NCBI GenBank assembly: GCA_963930325.1
Contig: CAWVME010000064.1
Location: 1 to 10,623 of the forward strand
Direction of reading: 5' to 3'
From: CALXJM01 sp963930325
GTDB taxonomy: Bacteria; Bacillota; Clostridia; TANB77; CAG-508
Length of the DNA: 10,623 nucleotides
Of this stretch, positions 1 through 5,504 are shown one piece after another; position 1 is the stretch's first letter; every line of letters starts with the position of its first letter. The notes beneath the pieces were generated by a model. It searched no databases. It worked only from the letters and a program-made list of their open reading frames with translations, and was not told the origin of the DNA. The position numbers were made by a program, and so were the translations under genes.

Positions 1-9
1 AGTTTTCTG

Positions 10-44
10 TTTGACGAATATGTTGTCAAAGTTTTTGTTTTTTG
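10..44 (+). terminator. Possible weak terminator near left edge
   Basis: A 6-bp inverted repeat TTTGAC / GTCAAA (10-15 and 25-30) with a 9-nt loop is followed on the plus strand by G and two T-runs. This is the shape of an intrinsic terminator for a plus-strand gene lying left of the window. The stem is short and has only two G/C pairs, so it may be chance in T-rich DNA. Confidence 0.25.
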
Positions 45-60
45 TTTTTTGCTTTTTTGG

Positions 61-201
61 AATAACAGTCTTTATGTGAAAAATGAGGCCGACCTTGGAA
101 CAGTTTTGGCTTTTTCTTTATTTTAGTGTGTATCTATATTTATTTTTTCCTCTTTCTTAAACGCCTTGGAGGACGCATATTTTTCACATAATGCTGTTAT
201 T
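61..201. repeat. 141-bp element bounded by long inverted repeat
   Basis: The left arm at 61-84 (AATAACAG..TTATGTGAAAAAT) matches the reverse complement of the right arm at 179-201 over about 23 bases, with mismatches or a gap only around positions 69-71. Similarity continues weakly inward: ATGAGGCCGACC on the left against ATGCGTCCTCC on the right, read inward, then TTGG or AAGG. The roughly 94 bases between the arms are A+T-rich and carry no convincing gene. A 25-codon hydrophobic reading frame (83-160) exists on the plus strand but has no ribosome binding site. The element could be a MITE-like repeat or a long hairpin RNA. No transposase or target duplication was identified. Confidence 0.55.
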
Positions 202-227
202 TGGGTTTGAATTAGCAATTTCATCGA

Positions 228-268
228 TGTAGCGGGCGAACAATGTTCGCCCCTACAGGTGTTCTACA
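228..268. repeat. GGGCGAAC palindromic repeat, copy 1 (intact)
   Basis: Positions 228-257 form a hairpin: TGTAG, a bulged C, GGGCGAAC, loop AAT, GTTCGCCC, CTACA. The 8-bp inner arms (234-241, 245-252) are perfect. The G+C-rich palindrome stands out from its A+T-rich surroundings. A second copy with the same right flank (TTCTACA) is at 2922-2959. This makes it a dispersed REP/MITE-like intergenic repeat rather than a one-off terminator; there is no T-run on either side. Confidence 0.65.
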
Positions 269-392
269 GTTTTGCCAAGTTATTTGCAATTATTTCAGTT
301 TGTTATTTCCAATTTTTTTGAAGAGCAAGAGGACAATATATGTGTTCTATAATTTTTAGTTCAGGCAGTTAAGGCAATTTATATTCTTCAAT
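258..392. other. Non-coding A+T-rich tail downstream of pilin-like gene
   Basis: Together with 1-257 this forms a 392-base stretch without a supportable gene. From 269 to 392 only A+T-rich sequence is seen, with short scattered similarities (for example TTCTA..A at about 341-350 recalls the TTCTACA flank of the palindrome). No clear terminator hairpin follows the stop codon of the pilin-like gene on the minus strand. Confidence 0.5.
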
Positions 393-1556
393 TTATAATT
401 TCCAATTAAAATTAATGGTTAAATTATTTAACTCTTCTCTTAACGTTTCGCTCATTGTTATAGCTTCCCATTCTGCTAGGGTTCCTGTATAATTAATAGT
501 AGTCAATTTGTCACTATTATAAAATATATCCTCGTTAATCTCTGTCACTGTTTTAGGTATAGTTACAGTGGTTAATTCATCACAACTACCAAATGCATCA
601 TATTCTATTCTTTCTACTCCATTTGGAATTTCAATGCTAACCAATTTGTCACAATTTAAAAAATATCCGCTTGGGATTTCTTTAATTTTGTTTGGAAGCA
701 CTACCTTTTCTAACACTGGATTGCTGTAAATGCCTCTGTTGCTTTCAATAATTTTTTCTACTGTATTTGGAAAAATAATTGTTTTTACATATGGTAATGT
801 TTTACATACATTATAATCACGTGGATCTTTCCCTGCAGCAAACAAATTTACTTCTGTTATTTCATATAGTTCTCCCTCAATTTCTACTTGATATGGTATT
901 ACTAAAATATCTGATATTATAGTTCCATTATACCTAATGGAATAATTCGTATCTGCAAGCGTGTATTCTCCGGTATCTTCATTATAACCATCTCCATTAC
1001 AATATTCTTGTTTTATTCTTTTTATTCTTGCTTTTGGCAAATCTCCTTCTGATGTTGCTAGTAATGATGTTGAACTTAATGAAGCTGTGGTAGTTGTAAT
1101 TGGCTCATATTCAAATAATTCTGTTGGAGCTATTTTCCCTTCTAATCCTGGTTCACTATAAATTCCTCCATAGCTTCCATTTGTATCTGTTCCTGATTCA
1201 CCTTCTGCTGTTACTTCTCCGTATTCTATATCTATTTCAAATGTTTCATCTCTATGAATTACTGTCCATTTGTCTGTTCCTTTTTCCGTTATTTGTGCTC
1301 CAATGTCGTTTAAATTATTTTCTAGTTTTGTTAAATCCATATTTCCAACATTGTCAATACTTTGCATTGATGCTACTGTTACTTCTTCAAAAGCTGTTGT
1401 TCTATTATGCTCTCTTTCAGCTTCTTGTGCCTGTCTAATTAATCCTCTTCTTCCAGCTAGAGAACTTAATGTAATTCCTGCTAATATTACTAATACTATA
1501 ATTGTTATTACAAGAGCAATTAATGTTATACCTTTATTGTTTTTAATCCTTTTCAT
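393..1556 (-). CDS. Type IV pilin-like protein with BspA-type leucine-rich repeats
   Basis: The 387-residue protein is predicted to be exported and surface-held. Residues 1-9 are a basic prepilin leader ending in K8-G9. Residues 10-32 are a hydrophobic helix starting ITLIALVITIIVL, so cleavage is expected after Gly9. Mature position 5 is Ala14, not the Glu usual in classical pilins. A charged helix follows (about 36-60), then a Thr/Ser-rich linker (about 150-170). The C-terminus has LRR_5/BspA-type repeats with an exact 23-residue period at 282-304, 305-327 and 328-350, a partial unit at 257-269, and a cap LTTINYTGTLAEWEAI at 351-366 typical of BspA proteins. The start is set by AGGAGG six bases upstream. 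A promoter lies at 1668-1696. Leader and repeats are seen directly; surface display and ligand binding are inferred. The likely processing enzyme is encoded at 4111-4863. Confidence 0.85.
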   Translation of the reverse strand: MKRIKNNKGITLIALVITIIVLVILAGITLSSLAGRRGLIRQAQEAEREHNRTTAFEEVTVASMQSIDNVGNMDLTKLENNLNDIGAQITEKGTDKWTVIHRDETFEIDIEYGEVTAEGESGTDTNGSYGGIYSEPGLEGKIAPTELFEYEPITTTTASLSSTSLLATSEGDLPKARIKRIKQEYCNGDGYNEDTGEYTLADTNYSIRYNGTIISDILVIPYQVEIEGELYEITEVNLFAAGKDPRDYNVCKTLPYVKTIIFPNTVEKIIESNRGIYSNPVLEKVVLPNKIKEIPSGYFLNCDKLVSIEIPNGVERIEYDAFGSCDELTTVTIPKTVTEINEDIFYNSDKLTTINYTGTLAEWEAITMSETLREELNNLTINFNWKL

Positions 1557-1667
1557 TTGTTTCCTCCTATTTTATTTTAGTTGTGAAAATTAGTTTCTTA
1601 AAGTGCATATATAACTATTATACTGTCACACATGCCACTATTGCTTTATACCATTTTTCACACTTTT

Positions 1668-1696
1668 ATTTTATCATCTACTTATTTTTATTTCAA
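1668..1696 (-). promoter_or_regulatory. Promoter of the pilin-like gene
   Basis: On the minus strand, TTGAAA (1691-1696), a 17-base spacer and TAAAAT (1668-1673), preceded by TGA (an extended -10), match a sigma-A promoter. It lies just past the end of the zinc-ribbon gene, so the pilin-like gene can be transcribed alone with a leader of about 100 nt. Confidence 0.6.
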
Positions 1697-1718
1697 CTAT
1701 TTAGGATGCATTTTGATA

Positions 1719-2183
1719 TTATTTTTTCTGTGTCCCTTTTTCATCATCGTCATCACAGTCTTCATGGCAATTAGAACAATTTCCAGAGCATCCATATTCT
1801 TCTTCATTCCAATCTAGTTCAATTACATTGTTGCATTCTGGGCATATAATTTCTTTTCTATTTTCATCAACTTCAGCTGTAAATTCATAATTGCAATATG
1901 GACAAATAATATTAAACTCTTCTTGTTCTTCCAAATAAATATCTCTTTCTATATCATTTAAAATATCTTCTAATCCGTTCACTTTTCTATCAGTTTCTTC
2001 TTGTTTTTTTTCGATAATTTCGAGCCTTACTTCATTTACTTCTAAAATTTTTTCTAATTGTCCCATAAACAAAGAAGTAATTTTAAAAATTTGTTCTTTC
2101 ACATAATTTAACTGTTCTTTATTTGTAATGTTTTTTTCTAAATCTTCTATGATTTTTTTGTATTCATTGTTTAGCTCTTGCAT
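1719..2183 (-). CDS. Coiled-coil plus zinc-ribbon protein (CD1247-like)
   Basis: The 154-residue acidic protein looks soluble and cytoplasmic. Residues 1-85 are highly charged and helical with heptad-like spacing, suggesting a coiled coil. Residues 94-117 form a zinc ribbon with two CPxC pairs (CPYC and CPEC, 20 residues apart), each a knuckle of a single zinc site. A second Cys/His cluster (C131, C135, C138, H139, C142) precedes a run of Asp/Glu. From memory, the same architecture downstream of efp is widespread in Clostridia and is annotated after C. difficile CD1247; the family function is unknown. Start: GGAAGAGGAAGAAAATG gives a purine-rich binding site. It lies 84 bp after efp, beyond a hairpin, with no obvious promoter, so it probably depends on read-through from efp. 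Confident as a gene, moderately confident of the family. Confidence 0.8.
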   Translation of the reverse strand: MQELNNEYKKIIEDLEKNITNKEQLNYVKEQIFKITSLFMGQLEKILEVNEVRLEIIEKKQEETDRKVNGLEDILNDIERDIYLEEQEEFNIICPYCNYEFTAEVDENRKEIICPECNNVIELDWNEEEYGCSGNCSNCHEDCDDDDEKGTQKK

Positions 2184-2215
2184 TTTCTTCCTCTTCCTTT
2201 TTAGTTTTCATAAAT

Positions 2216-2263
2216 AAAAAACGTAACTAGAAAAATTCGTTTTATTCCTCCAATTACGTTTTT
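2216..2263 (-). terminator. Hairpin downstream of efp
   Basis: AAAAACGTAA (2217-2226) pairs perfectly with TTACGTTTTT (2254-2263) around a 27-nt loop. On the minus strand the second arm runs into TTTTTTATTT. It sits 4 bases after the efp stop codon, consistent with a partial or attenuating terminator before the zinc-ribbon gene. The stem has little G+C, so termination may be leaky. Confidence 0.5.
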
Positions 2264-2267
2264 ATGC

Positions 2268-2834
2268 TTAAATTCTTTCCATATATTCCCCAGTTCTAGT
2301 GTCAATTCTTATAAAGTCTCCTGTATTTACAAATAGGGGCACATTAATAGTTGCTCCTGTTTCTAATGTTGCTGGTTTTGTTGCTCCTGTTGAAGTGTTT
2401 CCACTAAATCCAGGTTCTGTATATGTAACTTCTAATTCAACAAATATAGGAGGTTCTATTGCAAAAACATTCCCTTTAAAAGATAAAATTTTTACAGACA
2501 TGTTTTCTTTCACAAATCTTAATGCATCTCCTAATTGTTCTTTATTTAATGGTAATTGCTCATATGTTTCATTATCCATAAAATAATATAAGTCTCCATC
2601 ATTATATAAATATTGCATATCTCTTTTATCTACTGTTGCACCTTGTAATTTTTCAGATGGATTAAATGTTTTTTCAAGTACGGAACCATTAATTACATTT
2701 TTTAATTTAGTTCTAACAAAAGCAGCTCCTTTTCCTGGTTTTACATGTTGAAATTCAACTACTTTATAAACTGAATTATCCATTTCAAATGTTGTTCCGT
2801 TTCTAATGTCTCCTGCCATGTATACTTCTGCCAT
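2268..2834 (-). CDS. efp: Translation elongation factor P
   Basis: EF-P binds ribosomes stalled on polyproline stretches and stimulates peptide-bond formation. The 188-residue protein has the normal family length and domain order: an N-terminal KOW-like domain (1-65) whose loop VKPGKGAAF carries the tip lysine K35, then two OB-fold domains (about 66-128 and 130-188). The C-terminal signature GDFIRIDTRTGEYMER is intact. In bacteria the tip lysine is modified in lineage-specific ways; no modification gene is visible in this window. The start at 2834 is supported by AGGGAGA six bases upstream; a later in-frame ATG at codon 6 (MAGDIRNG) also resembles common EF-P starts. It has its own promoter (2872-2900) and is followed by a hairpin and the CD1247-like gene. 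The aminopeptidase upstream and zinc-ribbon gene downstream form a neighbourhood common in Clostridia. Confidence 0.97.
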   Translation of the reverse strand: MAEVYMAGDIRNGTTFEMDNSVYKVVEFQHVKPGKGAAFVRTKLKNVINGSVLEKTFNPSEKLQGATVDKRDMQYLYNDGDLYYFMDNETYEQLPLNKEQLGDALRFVKENMSVKILSFKGNVFAIEPPIFVELEVTYTEPGFSGNTSTGATKPATLETGATINVPLFVNTGDFIRIDTRTGEYMERI

Positions 2835-2871
2835 AATAAATCTCCCTTCAATTTCTTATTTTATCCTTTAT

Positions 2872-2900
2872 ATTTTACTACTTTTTTCCTTTTATTGCAA
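2872..2900 (-). promoter_or_regulatory. Promoter of efp
   Basis: On the minus strand, TTGCAA (2895-2900), 17 bases, then TAAAAT (2872-2877) form a sigma-A-like promoter. It is placed 38 bases before the efp start codon. Confidence 0.55.
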
Positions 2901-2921
2901 TACTTGTATAAAAATTTTATG

Positions 2922-2959
2922 GCGGGCGAACATTGTTGCCCCTACACTTGTATTCTACA
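2922..2959. repeat. GGGCGAAC palindromic repeat, copy 2 (decayed)
   Basis: GCGGGCGAAC, ATT, GTTGCCCCTACA matches copy 1 at 232-268 except for one loop change, loss of one C in the right arm and a two-base insertion before the shared TTCTACA. The missing C leaves a bulged stem (GGGC/GCCC plus AAC/GTT). It lies between the aminopeptidase and efp genes, upstream of the efp promoter. The shared flanks show both copies come from one dispersed element. Confidence 0.6.
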
Positions 2960-3019
2960 ATATTTAAATTTGTATCAGTGTGTGTTGTATGCAAACGCTG
3001 TTTGTACTACATTTATGCT

Positions 3020-4084
3020 CTACATTCCTACAATTACATAATCTTTTTGTGATACAGTTAAAGCTTGGCAATCATTTTTACGTATTAATACTGTATCTTC
3101 TATTCTTACTCCGAATTTTCCTGTAACGTAAATTCCAGGTTCATTTGTTACAATCATATTTTCTTTTAAGTACTGATTGTTGTTTAAAGAAATAACTGGA
3201 CACTCATGTATCTCCATTCCCACTCCATGTCCTAATGCATGTGCTTGCATAAATCCCTTTAGTTTAAAACTATTTTCAACTAAATTACTCAAAATTTTTA
3301 TATTTGCCATATCTTTTAACTCTGTTAAAATAGAATTCTGATTTTCTAATACTAAGTCATAAATTGGTTTTATTTCTTCTGGCACATATTTTACAAAAAC
3401 AGTTCTAGTCATATCAGAGCAATATCCCTTATATTTGCAACCAAAGTCTAGAGTAATTACATCTCCTTCTATAATCTTTCTATCAGTTGGTATAGCATGT
3501 GGCATAGATGAATTTGGTCCAGAAGCCACAATACTATCAAAAGCTAACCCATCTGCTCCATTTAATCGGAAATATTTTTCTATTTCTAGAGCAATCTCGT
3601 TTTCTGTCATCCCTATTTTAATATAATTCTGTAAGTGTAAGAAACAGTTATCTGTAATTCTACACGCCTTTTTAATTTTTTCTATCTCATCTGCTTCTTT
3701 TATAATTCTTAAATTTTCTATAATATCTTCTGTTTCTACTAAATTTACTTTATAGTATTCTAATAACTTTTTGTATTTTTTATAAGTTACACTTCCTTCT
3801 TCAAAACCTATATTTTTGCATAAGGCAAAAAAATTCTCATAATCGTATTTAGAAACATTTCTTCTATCATAAATTACAATTTCATCTTCTATTGTAATGG
3901 CTGTATTTGCAGCTTCTATATAACGGCTATCTGTAATATAAATATTTTCTTTTCTAGTAAGAAGTAAAGTTCCTTCTGCTTTAATTCCAGTTAAGTATTG
4001 TATATTTAAAGGATTCGTTATAATCATTCCCTGCAAATTCATAGCACTTAATTTGCTTCTTAAATACTTAATTTTTTGGTTCAT
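3020..4084 (-). CDS. M24-family Xaa-Pro aminopeptidase (aminopeptidase P type)
   Basis: This cytoplasmic metallopeptidase is expected to remove N-terminal residues that precede proline. An N-terminal creatinase-like domain (about 1-125) leads into the pita-bread catalytic domain. All five dinuclear-metal ligands are present, numbered from the first ATG at 4096: D217 (LDFG), D228 (SDMTRT), H290 (LGHGVG), E319 (NEPGIY) and E333 (RIEDT). The catalytic-region His is H200 (PHAIPTD). Start choice is uncertain. GGAGG is separated by one base from an ATG at 4094-4096, too close for normal use. The in-frame ATG four codons later (4082-4084) is 13 bases away, slightly too far, but fits family N-termini better; it is used here (354 residues). 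The gene follows the prepilin peptidase by 14 or 26 bp, so they are co-transcribed. Substrate specificity (Pro dipeptides or longer peptides) cannot be read from the sequence. Confidence 0.93.
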   Translation of the reverse strand: MNQKIKYLRSKLSAMNLQGMIITNPLNIQYLTGIKAEGTLLLTRKENIYITDSRYIEAANTAITIEDEIVIYDRRNVSKYDYENFFALCKNIGFEEGSVTYKKYKKLLEYYKVNLVETEDIIENLRIIKEADEIEKIKKACRITDNCFLHLQNYIKIGMTENEIALEIEKYFRLNGADGLAFDSIVASGPNSSMPHAIPTDRKIIEGDVITLDFGCKYKGYCSDMTRTVFVKYVPEEIKPIYDLVLENQNSILTELKDMANIKILSNLVENSFKLKGFMQAHALGHGVGMEIHECPVISLNNNQYLKENMIVTNEPGIYVTGKFGVRIEDTVLIRKNDCQALTVSQKDYVIVGM

Positions 4085-4110
4085 TTTTGATTTCATCCCT
4101 CCATTCGTTT

Positions 4111-4863
4111 TTATGCTCTATTTAAGCCTAGTGTAAAAATAGTAAATAAAATAGAAATAATATTTCCAAATGGCACAAATATCATAATAAATGCTGCTAT
4201 TACAATAAAAGGTCCAAACGGAATATAATCACTTGTTTTCTTTATTTTAAAAGCAATTAATAATATGCTTAATATTGCACCTATTAAAAATGACAATATT
4301 GCTACTATTCCTATATTCATCGCTCCAAAATAAAGTCCTAATGCTCCCATAAGTTTTACATCTCCAAAGCCCATTGCTTCTTTTCCTGCTATTAGTCCTC
4401 CAATAAGAGTTATTAGTAAGAATATCCCTCCTCCAACTAAAGCACCTAATAACATATTAATTGCTAGATTATAATTTGTAAATCCATATATAAATGTAAA
4501 TACAAGTCCAATTTCAAATAAAGTAAGATTTAATCTATTAGGAATAATTTGCTTCTGATAATCAATCACGAATACAGATAAAAGCATTGGTGTGAGAATA
4601 AATGCTTTTATTAAATCTAAGTTCTGAAAAATTCCTTCTCTTATTCCATACTTATATAAAATTCCTATATATAATGTTGCTGTTATAAGCATGAGTATAT
4701 AATTAGATTTTATTCTTTTTTCTTCTCTTGAAAATATTTCCATTGAAAATACTTTCTTTTCTTCTACTAGTCTTTGGTTCATCCAATGAACAAATTGCCC
4801 AATTCCTAGTCCTATTACTCCCACTAACACATAAATTAGTATGTGTACATCATTAAAATACAT
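4111..4863 (-). CDS. Prepilin peptidase (A24 family), lacking Cys motifs
   Basis: This multi-pass membrane aspartyl protease is expected to cleave prepilin leaders after Gly at the cytoplasmic face. Both catalytic aspartates are seen: D101 in IDYQKQIIPN and D168 in GFGDVKLMG (numbered from the ATG at 4863). The C-terminal signature YIPFGPFIVIAA follows. The N-terminal part (GIGQFVHWMNQRL) resembles the start of PilD proteins, but the two CxxC pairs of the methylase/zinc region are absent and the connecting loop is short, so N-methylation may be missing or reduced. Start: an earlier ATG (4885-4887) has no binding site, while the ATG at 4861-4863 has GGGGA ten bases upstream. With that start it overlaps the YqeG-like gene by 11 bp, indicating translational coupling. 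A likely substrate is the pilin-like LRR protein at 393-1556; no pilus assembly ATPase or platform gene is in the window. Confidence 0.92.
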   Translation of the reverse strand: MYFNDVHILIYVLVGVIGLGIGQFVHWMNQRLVEEKKVFSMEIFSREEKRIKSNYILMLITATLYIGILYKYGIREGIFQNLDLIKAFILTPMLLSVFVIDYQKQIIPNRLNLTLFEIGLVFTFIYGFTNYNLAINMLLGALVGGGIFLLITLIGGLIAGKEAMGFGDVKLMGALGLYFGAMNIGIVAILSFLIGAILSILLIAFKIKKTSDYIPFGPFIVIAAFIMIFVPFGNIISILFTIFTLGLNRA

Positions 4864-5365
4864 CTTTTGTTCCCCTTTTCTTTTCATATCGTTTAATAAA
4901 AAATTGTTCTATTGGTCTTTTCAGCCTTGTAATCCAAATATCTTTTTCATTTAAAGGCTTAACCAGAATAGAAAACATTTTTGCATGATTGGCTCCTAAA
5001 ACATCTGTAAATAGTTGATCTCCTACTACAGCTATATTCTTTTCCTGTAAATTCATTTTCTTTTTTGCTTTTTTAAATCCACATTTAAGTGGTTTTTTCG
5101 CAAAATAAAAATAATCTTCAATTTGTAATTTATTTGCCACCATTTGTATCTTTTCTACTTTGTTTGAATTTGATACAATACACAATTTCATATTTTGCCT
5201 TTTCATTTCTTCTATCCAATCTTTAACACCTTCTAAAATGTTTTGATTAAAATCAATTAGTGTGTTATCTACATCTAAAATCAGACCTTTTATTTGGTTT
5301 TCATTTAATATATTAACAGTTATATCTTTTACTGAATTTAAATATAAGTTTGGCTCTAATAACAT
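4853..5365 (-). CDS. yqeG: YqeG-family HAD-IIIA phosphatase
   Basis: This cytoplasmic haloacid-dehalogenase-type phosphatase has 170 residues, normal for YqeG. Motif I is D31-V-D33-N-T, with nucleophile and acid/base aspartates both present. Motif II is S65-N-S67, motif III is the lysine in KKPLK (about K90-91), and motif IV is G115-D116-Q with D121. There is no inserted cap domain, as expected for subclass IIIA. The physiological substrate of YqeG is not established to my knowledge; related proteins act on small phosphorylated metabolites such as phosphatidylglycerophosphate. The start at 5365 has AGGAGA seven bases upstream. It is the first gene of the operon running through the prepilin peptidase and aminopeptidase, from the promoter at 5411-5439. 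Confidence 0.92.
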   Translation of the reverse strand: MLLEPNLYLNSVKDITVNILNENQIKGLILDVDNTLIDFNQNILEGVKDWIEEMKRQNMKLCIVSNSNKVEKIQMVANKLQIEDYFYFAKKPLKCGFKKAKKKMNLQEKNIAVVGDQLFTDVLGANHAKMFSILVKPLNEKDIWITRLKRPIEQFFIKRYEKKRGTKDVF

Positions 5366-5410
5366 TGCTTTCTCCTAAATTTTTATTATGCATACTTTAC
5401 ATTTTACATT

Positions 5411-5439
5411 ATATTATCAGTATGTTTAATTTTTGTCAA
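5411..5439 (-). promoter_or_regulatory. Consensus promoter of yqeG-peptidase operon
   Basis: On the minus strand, TTGACA (5434-5439), a 17-base spacer and TAATAT (5411-5416) with an upstream TGA extended -10 form a near-perfect sigma-A promoter. The transcript would start near 5404 with a leader of about 40 nt. Confidence 0.75.
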
Positions 5440-5445
5440 TTTTTA

Positions 5446-5474
5446 TTTACAAATTTATTCCAATGATATATACT
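5446..5474 (+). promoter_or_regulatory. Promoter of the MFS gene
   Basis: TTTACA (5446-5451), 17 bases and TATACT (5469-5474) form a strong sigma-A promoter in front of the MFS gene. Its -35 element is only 6 bases from the -35 of the divergent yqeG promoter, so the two polymerases would compete for this site. Confidence 0.6.
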
Positions 5475-5504
5475 TTTGTTGAATTTAATGGAAGGAAATA
5501 TACT

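Noticed and set aside
83..160. Small hydrophobic 25-residue ORF as a type I toxin
   Set aside because: No ribosome binding site or charged C-terminal tail and no convincing antisense RNA promoter; kept only as a remark in the inverted-repeat finding.
228..257. Intact palindrome as an intrinsic terminator
   Set aside because: No T-run on either side and a second copy shares the flanks, so it behaves as a dispersed repeat.
1100..1817. Plus-strand ORFs at 1100-1438, 1270-1593, 1583-1774 and 1632-1817
   Set aside because: Leu/Phe/Ile/Tyr-rich or otherwise low-complexity antisense translations of the pilin-like gene, the zinc-ribbon gene and the gap between them, without domains.
2170..2212. 15-codon leader ORF (MKTKKEEEENARAKQ) before the zinc-ribbon gene
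   Set aside because: No ribosome binding site near its ATG and it overlaps the real start in another frame.
2299..2586. Plus-strand ORF antisense to efp
   Set aside because: Mirror of a highly conserved gene, with no start signals.
2985..3010. GCAAACGCTGTTTG hairpin as terminator of the aminopeptidase gene
   Set aside because: Stem of five pairs and no T-run on the minus strand.
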